Assembly (NCBI GenBank): GCA_000149265.1
Contig: CH003244.1
Location: 1,048,975-1,112,974 of the forward strand
Direction of reading: 5' to 3'
Origin: Ciona savignyi
Lineage: Eukaryota > Chordata > Ascidiacea > Phlebobranchia > Cionidae
DNA length: 64,000 nt
In this document: positions 43,301 to 58,099 of the stretch, one piece after another
Position numbering within the stretch: position 1 is the first letter of the stretch
Layout of the letters: the number at the start of each line of letters is the position of its first letter
Notes under the pieces: generated by a model
The model's database searches: none
What the model was told of the DNA's origin: nothing
What the model saw: only the letters and a program-made list of their open reading frames with translations
Made by a program: the position numbers and the translations under genes

Positions 43301-46300
43301 AATCGTGCGACTGGTTTTACGCGCGGCGTCGCCTTTTATGTCAGCCATTTAAACTTTTTATTTTGCATACAGCAACCAACTGTGGATTGGACGTGTTATT
43401 CGGTAGCAGCTAATACGCAATGGTTGGGTAGTAACTGGGTAGGCGATTTGTTCGGTCAGTTAAATTCGTGTTCCAAATGTTTTAGTAATCATGACCCTAA
43501 CTGTAACGACCAAGGCTTTAACTATGGCCTTCGCCTCCCGAGTAATCTGCCAATAATTGTCCATTTTGTTCTTGAATACTTTGCTGTTATGACAGTAAGC
43601 TTCTGTATTTAAAGGAGGAAAAGATAGCGGACCAATCACGCCAGGCATAACAAACACATTCCGTTCAATACAGTCATTACACAGCTATATGCGGCCGCGT
43701 GGGCGAACCCATGGGCGTGTCGATTTGAATCCTTATTCGGGAAATTTGTATTGAAGGATTTTTCCATGGTCAGCTGAGTTTGAATTTCCCCACAATTAAG
43801 GTGTTCTGTTGTTTAGTCATTACCATACAATCCATGCTATTACGATTTCGACAACACTAAAGAGTTAACTTTGGCATGTACTATTTAAGCTAAATAGAGG
43901 TAAGGAAGGAAAGTGCACTCTACAATAAGGTTTAGGGATATAAATAGGGTAAATGTAGGAAGTTCCTACAACAAATGGTTAATTGGCTGTGTGCTATAAT
44001 TCACAGTTTCCCTACTTTCATACATTTACCGTAGCAAACAATTTTCGAGTAAAAAACAGTTTTAGGTATTTTTACCTTTTGCAGCTACATCTTCCATAGA
44101 CACCCCCTGCTCAGTTGCCATGAAACCCAATGCAGCGAAAATAGCGAAGCCTGCCAATATGCTTGTTCCGCTATTCACACCAGCGATTATCACCGTGTCT
44201 CTGGAATTATATTACATTACATTAATATGGGCGGGTCCACAGTAGCTACCGGGGCCAGGAATTTAGGCCATAGAAGGCCCGGTGTCCCTGGAATGGGTTG
44301 TTTTCAAAATTAGATCACAGCCGATTCAATCAATTTGGTAAAAGAGTTTAACCAAACGTTTAACGGCAAGTTTGGTTATAAACCGATTCAATATGGTGAT
44401 TTAGGTTTTTACGATGCAGTAAAACCGTTTCCCACAGCGATTAAACAGAGTTGAATTTCAGAACACCAAAGAAAAATCGGTTTACAACAGGAAAACACTG
44501 TAAATAAAAAGACATACGAAAGGGTTAAATGTACTAAAACAGCGGGGTCCTTACCTTAAACAGTTGTTGTTGTAAGCATTAAAACTTCCAAGGGACACGA
44601 GGACCCCTATGCATAACGAGTATGAAAAGAACACTTGAGTACCAGCGTCAATCCAAACCTAAAAGGTTAACTTTTTAGTATCATTGTGTTTATTCTTGAT
44701 AAATTTATGTCGTGAAAAACAGAGGTGCGCTTAAAGTCGATATTACAAACATTTGTTATACAGTGATCCGAGGTAATAATATGGCGGAGTGTTTAAAATA
44801 CGTCGCAGATAACATGCGCCGTGCGAGTAAGCATTCAGTAGATGTTTGAACCACATTTCGGTAATGCGGCGGTGCAGATAGACGTAATGAAATTCAAAAT
44901 ACGCAGCTGAAAAATATGTCCGTTTGGAAAAGATATATGGGCGTCGTCGCGGGTCATTGCAAGTGCATTACGCGAGACCGGAGCTGTGTTTTACTGTGTT
45001 CTACAACGCTGGTGTTGCGCTTAAACCATCTTAGAACACCTAGTTTTGCGTCTAGTCATCTGGCACGACAAACTGATGACTTTGTTTTGAACATTGCACC
45101 CAGTGTAAAGTACATGGGTTGTCGGGTGCGGATTGAAATGTGTATTTTACCAAAAGTGCACATTGTGCTTGAAAATCAAACTTCATAATAGGAGCCGCCA
45201 TTGTCTATTTAACCAAAACCGCCAACACTTGTGCTGGGTCGTTTAAGGGCACGCTATGCAAACATTTTAGTCGAAATTTCAACTGATTTCATTTAAACAA
45301 ACGCATAGCCGTATATAATATTGTGAGATATTCGAAAAACGACTTAAACAGGAGAAATGTGTTTTATGAAGAGAAACAGTGTCGTCCGTTAGTTAACCCC
45401 ACGTATTAAAAAGTCGTATTTATTCTATATTGTTCACTTTAGTACATGCTACTTCATTTACACTTTGATCAAGGGGCTTGGCGACTCTATATAAAACGCC
45501 ATGACGATGAAAAATCACTTCCCGTTTTTTTCCCTTATGACTCGACAGATTTGTGGAATTTTTTAAGTGAAAACCGGGCTACTGTGTCCGCCCTGAGTAA
45601 ACTAACCTATAAAGTTATATGCTGACACACAAAACAACCATTTTATTATTCTCTTACCTCCGGTTCTCCTAGTTTTGTTATGTTAGGTGTGATGTAGTAC
45701 TTGATACCCTTCCATGCTCCTGGCAACGTGACCCCGCGCACAAGCAGAATGAGCAACATCACGTATGGGAAGGTCGCCGTAAAATACATCGCCTGTGGAA
45801 AGGGAATCTTTAAACCGACGCAAATGGCAACAAGATTAATAAAAATAACACCGAATTGGCGTTCTTTTATACAGTGGGTGCGGGGACGATAGAATATGCG
45901 TATCCAGCCGATGAAATAGGGCACGGGGCGTTATAACCAGGCAATTAGATGACTTTCCCCACAGTTGTATAGCTACAACTATTGCAATGTGTTGTATTTG
46001 ATTACGATGTTTTAACCTTTTTTAGTTCAGCCGTTTAATTTATTGGGTTTAAGTAACGAAGAATGTAACTGACTGGCAAGGGTTTCGATTTCGCAACATT
46101 TTCGATGACGGTCAAACGAGTTACGAGCTAACTGGCCGGACTACATCCTTTACCCATGCTAACAGCTATCGCGTGCCAACAATCGGGCAGCTAAAGCAAT
46201 TGCACTTTCTGTGTTTTATCCATGTACCTTTGAAGTTCGAACTCAATATTTTTTAAAGCCTCTATTATATCATGTTATGTAAGATACCATGGGAAAAGGA

Positions 46301-49300
46301 CACGCCTTTTCATTTAAAGTTTGCTTGAGGTTAAAAATCGTGTAAAAATTGATCTTTATCTAAACCTTACAAGCCGCAAACATATGTACCATCGATATAG
46401 TAAAACGGAAATTGCGGATTTTGTATCTTTCTAGGAACGCGAACTGATCACATATGACCTTTAATATTGTTCGCGTCGTTGTTTCGATCATTGCCCTTAT
46501 CTTAAGTACCTCTGGACATACATGTTTAAAATATATCGTATCAACAGGGTAGGATATGATCATGCTGAATGTTACGGTCGTATGTCCATCCACTGTAATA
46601 GCTTCAGCAACTGGAATACTGCCAGTATATTCCAATTGCAAATGTAGATAAACACCCCAGTAAAATATGTCTCCCTCAATGCCGAGGGAGGGTAATTGAC
46701 GTCACAGAATATCTATACTTGGCGACGTGCAACACCGGGCGCGTGTTCTTCGTCATTCGAGGGTCAATAACAAACTATGACGTCATAACATCTTTTATTG
46801 TTCAAGGTGAACACGTAGGCTATACCTAAAGATAAACTACTAACGCATAATCCGTATTTTGATACCGCATGATTAACCTTATTTTTAACTTTAACTGAAA
46901 CGTCTAACTTTAATCGTTTAACTGAAACGACAGCGATCCAATAACTGACTTACTTAACATGTTTTTAACAATGAGATTCCTTCGCGTTTTACTAACAAAT
47001 ATGAAATCAAAAGGTTGTTATGGCTTTATCGCATTACAGTAATCAAATTAGTTGTATTTTTGTGTACCAACGTCTAAAACGTATGGAACAGAATATTCTT
47101 TAATTAAGGTGCCTAAGTGTTCCTGTTGAAATGTGACCTGTATTAGGTATATTTATCAATCAGTGAATCCATGCTAACAATTTCCAATAAAATATTACGA
47201 AATATAGGTTCCTAAACCTTTTAGAAAATGTTTTGGCTTTCACAGTAATGTATTGTTATTTAATTGTATTTACTAAAACTTTTCATTTAGTTCTTGCGTA
47301 TTTTAAACCGATTTTAAATTTATCGATTTGTTACAAACCAAGAAAACTTTAATTTAATAACAAGCCTGTGCTTGGTGGTTAAAAGTGCCATTCTACGTAA
47401 AAAGCATCCGATAATGTTAATATAAACGATGCGCTTGCCTTGCCATATGGATTGTTTCATCAAAGAAAGCTCTGTGTTTTGATTTCTTTATCAGTTGTCA
47501 TTAGTTCAGGAAATGAAAGGTACCATGCGCGGGAGGACTGCGTTCCGTTTTCTGTCAAGACTCGCGCTTTTACTGACTGATTTATCGTCCGAAGTAAAAA
47601 CAACGGGAGTCTGTTTTTTAGAAATGATACGAGTAAGTTTCCTAGTTTTCGGAATGTGACTGTTTTTATTGACCGTTTCTGTTACCAGTTACCCCCTTGA
47701 TTTATGTGCCTTACCCATCCCCCTTATAACTTTTCCTGGAGTTTATTTCTAATTTACCAATCTATGTTTACAAATAACCTTGTTAATGGCCCCTTTTACC
47801 AATTTCAGGGGTGTCTCGCTCATAACGAATTCATTGTCGCATAGGATAACGGACATTTTTTGTGACCTCTTATGTATGTCGCAAATATAAAGGGTGCACT
47901 ATTGTTGGAGATCCCTATGAATGTATAAAGCTTCCTGTGCGGCTCGCTTAGAAAGTATACTAAGCACCATCACCCGAACGCAAGAAGCACTTAAAGAATA
48001 AATGGAATTTCAAAAGCTTGAAGAGGAATGTCTCGTCTATATATAGCCACCCTTCACTTAATTGAAATCAGCCTTTTAAATTGGTCTTTGTTGATTAAAC
48101 TTGACACGTTTAACAACAACTCTATGTTTAGTTTTACATTTTTAAAATTAAACGGTTACTGATTTCTTGTTTTGCGAGTGTTTGACTTTCATTTTGTTTT
48201 TATTCAAATACGACTGCTTGCAATAAAGAATTAATCGGTTGCTATTTTCAGCATTTTAGTATTTAAAGTATCCCTTGTAGAAAAGATGTTTTGTTCAATT
48301 ATTTCCCTAAGCAAAGCATGGAATTTATGAATAGCACATACATTAGGTTTTGCACACACAAAATTAGGTAGTGTTACGAAATAATATTACCCTTCAATTG
48401 CTATGACAAAATTAGAAACGTATTGATAAAAAAAATTTTTTGACCTTATTTTCTATTATAACTTGTCAGAACAATTGAATCTTTCGCAATTAGAGCGCGC
48501 CCTGTCGTTCAGGTGACATAAATATGCGATATTTTGTGAAAAATTAGGTAGGTTGGGTGGATATCCGTTTTGGGGTGGGGTCTAATTTCTGTATTTAAAC
48601 CTGTTGTATATAATACATATAGTCGGTTTAAAAAGAAAAAGGCGCTCTCCCATTTCATTGGCGGTAGAAACTCTAGTTGTTTAAATCGAAACCCCTTCAT
48701 GCGCTGTATGGAAAAGTACAGGGAAAATACACAATCCCCATCGCTAGCGGCGCCAAGGAGTCACGGAAGCCAGGCAGAGCAACGCGTGTGAAGACAAATA
48801 CGGAGATTCGACACTTTATGAATGAAACTTTGGATCTGTAGCATTTAAGCGACTGGAATAAATTAGACGTGAAACTAACAATGCGGAAATAAAAATATCC
48901 TTAAACCTTTTTAATCGTCGCTTTTGTGTATAATATTACTGTTTCTATCACATATAAAAAGTTAATTGTAGTGTTCCAATAAAAACACGACCACGAGGTA
49001 ACCTAGTAACTGCCACCGGCGCAATGGAAAAGTACCGGCATATCTGCGCGTAGGCGTAATACAACCCAAATGACGTCGGGCCGGCGAAGTCAAACCCAAG
49101 AATTCCATTCAAATTGATTTAACCGCGCGATTTGAGAGAATTTGCCTAAATACCTACTTTTCAGTACAATTATCGCTCTGGTGATTTTGGGTTTTATCAC
49201 GTCATCCTATTTTAGAGTTACATACCGGGGTGACCGTTGACCGCTGTTTGATTAGAATTTCTAACCGTAAACCCCCCTTAAGTGCATGGTAGAAACGTAA

Positions 49301-52300
49301 AATTAATCAAGCAAAGAAGGGCGCCAGCACGGCGTAATGTAGCATTGAGGTTTGCCAATCTGTTCCAATTAAAGAAACACACGGCGATGGGAAATTGCGT
49401 AGCGTTGTCCGGGGAATTCGGCCGCAATGAATGGACTAAAAAGGAGAGAGCCCGCACATTACTCATGGCTTGATTTTTATCAATTGGTTACGTTCAATGC
49501 GATACACTTCTCCTGCGAATCGTTGCCATATTACCGGACTGCTCGTGCGTAAACAAAGGATGTTTTGTCTGTCCGATGTTGTAAAGCTTTGTATGATCGC
49601 AAGTAAAATGATTTTAGCGCTTTCTGTGCTGTCTATGTTAAAAATCAATTGTATTCATACTAACACCAATTAAACTGCGTGCGGAGAATGTGTGTATATG
49701 TGGTTTATTTATAACTCGGTAAAATAGAACCAATAGACTTGAAAGATGTGAAACGTAGAGTTGTGGCCTGCACATTCTTGAATACCACATACGCCTAAGC
49801 GGACGGTGACGTAGGAAGTTTCCACTGATGCATCCAGACAGTAGATACGTGGTGGAAAACAACCATGGTGAAAGCCATTTCCTAAAACTCATATCGCCTT
49901 ACCTTTCCTGTAGATTTAGTTCCCTGGAAAACAGTGAGATAACAGATGACCCACGCGAGCAACAACACACCAGCTAACTCCCATCGTAGACCACCTAAAT
50001 CATCAATCCCGTCTGTAATCTGTAGCACGTACTTTCTGGAAAACATGTACCCATTTAGAAATTAAAACATGTGGTCAAAAGCCAAACAATACACCTAGGG
50101 AGGTCGTTTGCATTGGTATGATAAAATGTATGGGAGTTACTGTCGTCGAAACAATGAACAGTGCCTGGGCAAAAGATATGGTTATTCAGGCAAATACAGA
50201 CGGACCGGTTTGGCGTTTGAGGTCGGCGTCTACAGACTATAGTCTATACCTTTGGGTTCGATTCCACGCCCGATTTTATGCGGTCGTGTCCCTGGACAAA
50301 TCACTTAACGAAATCGATACATTGGAATCGAATCGCTATCGCAAACTTTAGTGGAAATATTGTATGGAGTAACAAACGCGCTATAACTTTCCATCGGGTA
50401 CGTGGCCATAACCAATGTTGCAACGAGCTTCGTTTTCCTACGAACTGATGATCATTAATTATATCTTATCCAACTCTATTCCGGTACAAATTGTAGGGAA
50501 GCAGTTCCCTACATCCACCTCAGGGGATTAGAATGCCGCCACTTTAACTGGCGCTTTGTATTACAATTCAAACATGACTGTAAAAACATTAACTGCAACA
50601 ACCTCATTGAACATTTGCAAAACCCGTGTTGGTGGAGTTGTATGGACTAGGCTGAAAGTTGGAAACGGACGAATGCATTAATACAGCTATTTTTATAGTC
50701 GGAAACGCATACGTTTGACAACCTTAATATGTTGTATGGGCTTTTGGTTGTATTACATTGGCTGTATAAGACTTTAATGGAAACTGGTCATGAATTAAAG
50801 CTTTGGACTTATAGTGAGTGATTTACCATAGGACATAAATTTGTAATTATTATTTTAATTTCTTTGAAAATGAGTTTTCGACAAAAATGTTGTTATAGCG
50901 ACACACAGGGTGATATTGCGCTACCACATTAACTGATATATGGAAAGCCAGTCAAGTGCTATCCAAACGCTTCGGTCAAGTGATAACAAGGGCCGTGTTG
51001 TTGCAACGTTCTCTGTGGTTCGGTATCCGGGAAATGGCAGTTTTGAACATTGATTGTGCTAACATTTAATTTTTCTGGCCAAAAATGCAACCGCATCCTA
51101 TATGCTATTGTACTTGAACCGTGATCCGCACACTGCGATATTCCTGTAATTTTCCACCGCTCAAAATAGGGTCGATATAAAATTGGTTTGTCTGCCCGGG
51201 ACATATTCGTTTGCCTTTGGCTGTTTTTACGCACACATCGCGCGAAATGGAAATGTACTGGTACTACATTATCTACTTGTTTAAATTATATTGTTTAACT
51301 TTAACGGAAGGAAAGAATGTCAATTGAGGCTGAGTAATACACTAAAAAAAACTCAACGCGTTTAGTAAAAGGTAAGCAGTGTGTATGCCGGTCCTGTTAG
51401 CTGACACGTGTGGAGAGTAACTTCCTCTTCCACGTAATACCACGTGTTACCGGTAACCCGGCTTACATTACTATGTTTCAGCAAAGATGTAAACAATACC
51501 CATTATGCGCTCTTTCCCAACCGAATAATTTAAAGGATGTCCACTATTTAGCGATATTCTTTGAGTTCTGCGGGGCTGAATATCAGAAAGCGACATACGG
51601 TGGCAGGCGTACCGGGAAATGACAAACGCGGGAATAATCGATAACGTTTACGCGCCAACAAATCGTCCAATCAGGGACCCCGGAGGAGTGACGTAGGCCA
51701 ATGGAAAACTACAGCAGCTGCTGAGAGACACGCAAGAGGCGCATGATAGGCCACGTGTATGGCCGTTACCAAGCCCTGGTGTGGTGCTGGGTTGTGTGGA
51801 ATTAGCATCCATAGTTTAACATAAATAATTAACGCCTTAAAGTCTGTCCGTGCTAACGGTTGTGTGTTTGTACACCTGCCAGCTTCGGTAATCGCCTCGA
51901 CTCTACTAGTTTTTGAAAGTGGGTACATTTTAAACCCCATCAAGCTTGAAAAAAGCAACCATTAATCTACAGAACAAATGTGAGAGAAACGATTCGAAGT
52001 TTTGCCTGGACCTGGACATTGTTATTGTCGGGACAAACGCGAGGGGATAATACTACGAAGTGAAAGGGAAAACAACAGATGCCACTGCCGTTTGTTTTGT
52101 TTACCGAGATCGACATTGTATCGATCCGTGTATCGTATAATCAACCTTCTGTGCCACTTCAATAGTCGCTTTATCAAATTCTACTCACTACAGTGCTGTG
52201 TATGCACGTAAGGAATGTCACAACGGTTTTTTGATCAGACTTATGAGTGTACTTTATGATTAACGATACCATAAACCACCCAGAGTCCCAGACTGTTTAA

Positions 52301-55240
52301 TGTTATTTTAGTATGGTGACCTAATTTGCATATAAACAAATCGACTTTAACCAATTACTTTAACGGACAGGCCACGCTTATTTGTTTTAAGTGGCAACAG
52401 ATTGTCTGGCCAATTGGTTAAAACGAGTACCGTCGTGTGGCAGAATGGTTGACGAGAACGGTAGTATATAAAGATTAAAGACCGAAACAAAAACGGTCTG
52501 AGCAAAGAACTGGTTTCGAAACTCGGTTTGGAAAAAACAAAAGATTGGGTAAATTGATCGATTTTACGTCCGTACAGACCACAGAAAAAAACAAACGATT
52601 TAATAGTGTTCGGTTTGAAATTGGGCATTTTATACAACCACTAAAACCGCACCTTTTCAGGTGAGCAATACAAGCGCATAACCAACTTACTCTCCAATAT
52701 TCCTCGACAGGAAAGGTGAATTTTTCTCTCACTTCTTCCTCGGTCAGTCCCAGCGAGCGTACGTAGGTCAAGTTGTCTTGGCATGTGGTTTGGTTGTTCC
52801 AAGGTGTTGTTGCAATTTGCCCACGGTAGTTCCGCCCTAAAGGACTGGAAAAGGTAGAAGAGAGCCCAGGCAAGGATCACGGCGTAGTAGCACAGGGTAT
52901 AGAAGACGATCACGGCCGAAGCTATACCGATACCTATAGCATGGGGGACCCAACGAGTTAGATGTGTGTTTGAACTGTTGAACCCTATATGCTTAATGCG
53001 AGTTTAAAACATGTTTTAACGCTCAATTTTATCATGTAACATGATCATTAACACAGTATTTTAACCAAAAAGTAACGTATTTAAACTTTCCTTGTTACTA
53101 TAAACCCGAATCAATATTATTTTACTTAAGTTTTTAACGACAAATTCCAGGTGGTTAAAACGCTTTTGAATCTTTAATTCCACAAAAAAAACGCTCAATT
53201 TCACTACCGCATTAGGGGTACCACAAAGCGATAGCGATTTTGATTCGTTAAAATAAAATATTTAAATTTTTGTATTGATATTTTTGTAATGCGAAAGTAA
53301 GAAATAATTTGCGGGAATTTTGTGATGACTGATACGAATTTGCAAAGGGCTCATTTGCCGTATGGCTTGATATGCATAATTTAAAACAAATGCATTAATT
53401 AAACAGCTTCTTGGTGGCACAACAAACTTATTCATTATAAATTTTCCGTTAATATTAATTACTTTTTTTTTAATTTGGCGTACGATTCGATGCGCTTTTA
53501 ATACATACATATATTATAAGCCCATTTAAATTAATAGAAATTGATGTTAAGTAACTTACGTTTAACTGTTAATTAACACTTATTTTGATTATTACGCCAT
53601 TTGCTAAAATACACCAAAGAGCTAAACCGCTTTACCTAATTAACGTGTTGTATGCCGTTAGCTTAGAAGTATAAAAGGTTTAAAGCCGTTAGGTGAACAA
53701 TAACCTTTTTGTTTTTTACTACCCCGTAACTTAAGCGAGTAGGATAAGGAAACGGGAAACGGTACAAAAGAGAAAGAATACAAAACACAGCAGGTAACTT
53801 AGCTCACCTGAAATAAGCGGACATAATGATGTCCACGATTTAATGGCACCCAACTTCGTAAACTGGCCAATCGCCACCTCAAGAAAAAAGATTGGTACAC
53901 CGCTCACTATAACAACGAGCATGTATGGTAGCAGGAAGGCTCCTATAAAAAATATTAATTAGTTTCTTTAATGGGTGTATAACTTCCAATTCGCATACAA
54001 ACCTATTTTGAAGTCGCGCGAAAATACCTTACCGATAAAGTATACATTTTTTCTTGATTTATTCACGAATCAATTTTACAAGTTTCGGGATCATTGAAAA
54101 TGATGGTTTAGAGAGATAAGTGACCTACTTTATGTTTGCCAAAGTATCATTCCGAGGTCATACGCGTAAATTATCAAAATTTCGAATATGTTTAAATTGA
54201 AACAAGCTTTTAAACAGGGGCGTCTGGCGGTGGTTAACCAGAAAAGAAGTTTGTATGTGTTGTAGAGCGTAGGGAATGATACGGGACATTCGTATTACCG
54301 CAGCTATTTAAATCTCAAGTGCGTGTTCTGTCGAACTGTGGTTTCAACATACCACTGTACGGCTACGATAGCACTTGGCCTTAAGTTCTGTGGTGCATGT
54401 TTAAAACTCAAGCACTGTATTTTGGTCGCACCGCGTTTAAAATCCGGTTCAAAATCCGGGTTATCCGAGTGTGCGAGGAAAACCCAGTAGGCTGGTCTCT
54501 TTAATTAATCAATTTGGAAGCTTGTATTTAATCTCGCACACACGCGTTTCTCTAAACTCCCGCGCAGCACAGTTTGACAGGCGGTTTACACATTTCTAAA
54601 CCGTTTCTACGATCCATAGTGATTGCCAGATCGTTGCCGTGAAAAGCTGCGAGGGAGCTACCAGCCTCGTGAATGGTGAATACAATGCCGGCATGTTGTA
54701 AACCGTTCGCAAATTATAACGCATTCTCATTTCCTCACAGGATGCCGCTCACGTTGTTTAAATACTATTCACCAGTTAACGTCTAAAGAACGTTTGATCC
54801 ATTTGTTATAAGTGGTATACATTAATGAACAACATGGAGGCTCTATTACGAACATGTAATTATTATTGCGAACAGGGCTTAGTGCAAGTTATTAGTTAGT
54901 ACTCCCCACATTTTTTATAATGCACAAACACAACATAAACCAAGTAAAACTTACCACCACCGTTTTTATAACACAAGTATGGAAACCGCCAAACATTCCC
55001 CAACCCGACAGCTGTACCACAACACGCCAGCAAAAAGTCAAATTTGCCCGACCATACGTCACGTTCTCGAAGTTTCTTCCCCCCGTCTTTTGCCGGCAAC
55101 CTCGAGTCTTCAGAACCGCTCTCCATCTGCTTTTTGGTAACGTCATGCCTGATCAGTTGAGTTTGGCTGTGGTTGTTCATTAGCGATTCCCCGCTGTCCA
55201 AATGGGTCCCGAAATCTGAATGTCTATTCATTTTTTCCAT
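40339..55240 (-). CDS. SLC6 family sodium/chloride-dependent transporter (GABA/taurine/creatine branch)
   Basis: Twelve exons in transcript order: 55240-54955, 53942-53808, 52933-52691, 50031-49903 (or from 50035), 45792-45658, 44658-44555, 44200-44076, 42925-42813, 42123-41983, 41822-41619, 41188-41015, 40524-40339. Intact frame of about 657 residues with 12 expected TM helices, once one extra base at 52801-52802 is discounted. TM1 [19 protein letters not shown] has Gly where amine transporters have Asp, so an amino-acid-like substrate. EL2 has the two conserved Cys and three N-glycosylation sequons. [14 protein letters not shown] and NSGTSI keep chloride-site residues. TM8 reads LGIST where most members have LGIDSQF. 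The tail has PPPPY (WW-binding type) and ends ETSI (class I PDZ ligand). Known family role: uptake of transmitter or osmolyte at the plasma membrane. Substrate cannot be fixed. Exon 4 joins in frame only with the second of two nearby acceptors. Confidence 0.92.
42180..42380 (-). repeat. Diverged SINE copy in SLC6 intron 8
   Basis: Weak but ordered matches to the family (CAGGAATGGGAAAACGCAAG, TAACACGGGCAGAAT, GTACTGAAACC). It lies between exons 42925-42813 and 42123-41983. A further head fragment with GGACACAACCGACAATCTAA is at 42630-42720, also in this intron. Confidence 0.5.
45910..46145 (-). repeat. Diverged SINE copy in SLC6 intron 4
   Basis: Retains CTATTGCAATGTGTTGTATT, GTTCAGCCGTTTAATTTATT and the head GAGTTACGAGCTAACTGGCC in family order. 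It begins about 120 bases from the exon 45792-45658 acceptor. Confidence 0.5.
50185..50350 (+). repeat. tRNA-like SINE head in SLC6 intron 3
   Basis: GGGTTCGATTCCACGCC fits a B-box and the T-arm, preceded by GTTTGGCGTTTGAGG, and followed by GTCGTGTCCCTGGACAAATC, the family's conserved block after the head. The cloverleaf is not complete, so no tRNA gene is called. Confidence 0.45.
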
Positions 55241-56708
55241 GGTCTAAATAAGATTTTTAACTTTTCCACTAAGAGCAAGTAACTTATAACAAGCAACTGG
55301 GAAAAATAATGTCTGTACATTGTACACGAAATAGGTTATGACTATTAGCACTGAATTAAGTGTGGAAGAGCTTGTGCTACTTTTGAACTAGTTAGCAACT
55401 AACAAAAAATGTTATCACGGAAGAAATTTAACTTTCTGACGCTAATCTTAACCCCAGCAGTTACACTTTTATATAGGTTTCTAACTTAAACGGCGTATTT
55501 ACTCTTTTTACTGTTGTCCTTTAAAAAATTATAGGTAGTTTCCCCACTTGTCAAGAATGTATATCCCATAGCCTTTCCTAAAATGTAGTCTAAAATTTGT
55601 GTCTGATATCCCAATACTAAATCTCTTGCTGCTTAATTTAACGTTTACATGTTATAAAAACGATATGGGTTAATCAACTAGACCTCAAATGTCAGTGGTA
55701 GCAGTTTTCTTGCTTTTTACCTTGGCGCGAAAACCACTTGATTGTTAAAATTCTGTTTTCTGAGACTTGTTTATTACGACATAAAGTCAAAATATGTCAA
55801 CTACTGGAGTGGAAAATTACTGTAGACATAAAATATGTGATTATTTTATTTTATCTAAATATTTTTAAAATGTTACGAAAAGATCTTTAAGCCTTCGACA
55901 TAGCTGAGTCTACCTATCTGAGTAAAAAACATCCTGTTTCTGCCAAGCTACAATATATCTGTACAACCCAAATACAAGTTTTCTTCTTTTATATGTAATT
56001 TTTCACAGTTTAAAGCTCATGATCAGAGTCGTACAATGAATGAATCATCATAGGAATATTTTGGCGACTTGTCACATGGCGATTGTGTATTTTTATCGAG
56101 CAACGGAATATTTATAAAAAAAACTTGTCTACTTGTTTTGCGAACATTCTCTATGGAGAAGCGTAAAAGGTACTCTCTTCATAGAAGGCGCACGCAGTAA
56201 TAAATAAATGAACGGATGCTCGCCAGCTTCGCCTTTTTTGCCGCCTTCGCTCAATGCGTAGCGACACCTAACGGATGTGGAATATAACTGCCATCGACTT
56301 ATTTAGTAAAATTCCTAAAAGACTTGCAAAAAACCGGAAGATAAAGATTCCATTTTTCAATGCCGTAATTCTTACTTCATTTGTTTTATTAACCATTTCC
56401 ATTAATAACTTGTTTGGGTCATAAATGTTCGTCATAATTTGAAATAATTAAATTATGATTAAACTTAAGGTAATTATTATAAGGTGAATTATCTGGCAAG
56501 TTTATTTACAGATTCGTTGCAATAGAATACCCAAGTTTGTTCATGTATGGGAACATGTGCATTGGTCAATTATCCATCAACGGACAATCAGTCCAGTAAT
56601 TAATGGATGCAGTAAGAAGTATATATTGTAATTCTAAAACGATAAACACCAGACAACTCGACAGTGGACATTGGCATGTGGTATTTAAAACTGACAGATA
56701 TAATAGTG

Positions 56709-56974
56709 CAGTGGTTCTCAAACTTTTTAGAGTTGGGACCCACTGGAATTAGGTATCCCAGGCAAATATTTTACGCTCACGCGGACACGGTGAAATAACG
56801 AAAAATTTGCTTATACTTTTATGGAAAGAATAGCATAGGAAGATTGTGTGATGTACCAATTATGATAATTTCCCCTTGATTTTTGTATAGGAAATAGCCA
56901 GTATAGTTAATCAGAGCTTTCTATAACTTTTCACGACCCACTATGGGTCGCGACCCATAGTTTGAGAAACGCTG
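56709..56974. mobile_element. 266-bp hAT-type non-autonomous element
   Basis: Ends CAGTGGTTCTCAAACT and AGTTTGAGAAACGCTG, flanked by perfect 8-bp duplications TAATAGTG (56701-56708 and 56975-56982). Internal GGGACCCA and CGACCCA motifs lie near both ends. Confidence 0.9.
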
Positions 56975-58099
56975 TAATAGTGTATAATACATTGCTATTC
57001 TACTGAAACAAACTGTCTACCTAATGTCTTTCTATCTAACACTTGTTACGCACAATAATATTAGAATAACAATAATTTCTGTCTTTATTTAACTGACACA
57101 AGATAACAGCTTGGCCTATAGATAAATACTCTTCCAAATCTAATATAACGTAGTGTGTTTAATCACTTATGTAGATATTACGTTCTATAGATATTACGTT
57201 CTAAGGACTTATATGTCTTCAGTATAAGAAGTGGATTTGCCACTTTTGAAAGATAGAAAGCAACATAATGACGTAATCAGTAGTGTATATGTTGCATAAC
57301 TGTAATGCCTGATGTTGACAGGCGACTTTAAGGTTTAACTAGAAATTTCCCATTGACCTATTTATGTAAGCTGCTACAATCCGGCAAGTGTGCCTGTACA
57401 AGATTACACTACATTGTACCACACACATATTGTGCTAGTGGCGCTACTTAAATTCAAGGGAAGTCTAATATAATGATATGGAATAATTAGTGGGATTAAT
57501 TCGGATAATGTCGATATCCAATGACCCTGATGTAACGGCATAACGGATCGTAATAGCTTGGCAAAATAGGATGCTCACAGCCCAGCACGCAACCTATATG
57601 CAGTGCACAAAACCCACATAAATGCACATATAGCCCACACCGTGAACCGATGCCGTGTGTTCATAGCAATCAAAATTGCACTCAATCTTGGGTTGTCGTT
57701 ATTTTAATGAGACAAAATATACGTCAATAACAAAAAAATAATTGCTTTAACGGAATCGACATTAGACAAAAACGTGTTGCTTAACTTTAACCTTAAGATG
57801 GCGTATAACCAATTAAATTGATTTTACGGGCGGATCTAACATTATAGAGTTGTTTTTTACCGAATTAGTATATCTATTCTTGCTTTTATTAACGAGCTTA
57901 ATTTTGAACTTTTTAAGAGCTCGTCATCAAGTCGTAATTGGAAGAAACGAAATCGGTATATGAATTGGTCGCGTTAATCATTTGTGTTCCGTTTTAAAAA
58001 GGTTCCGAGTGGCTCACTGCTCATATGCAATACTTAAAGTTTGTGTTTAATTACTCCTAACGGAGTACACTATTTTGATTGAATTCATGTCGGCATTTG

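Noticed and set aside
43158..43657. Open frames on both strands inside SLC6 intron 7
   Set aside because: No splice sites or recognisable motifs; the in-phase exons on either side leave no room for them.
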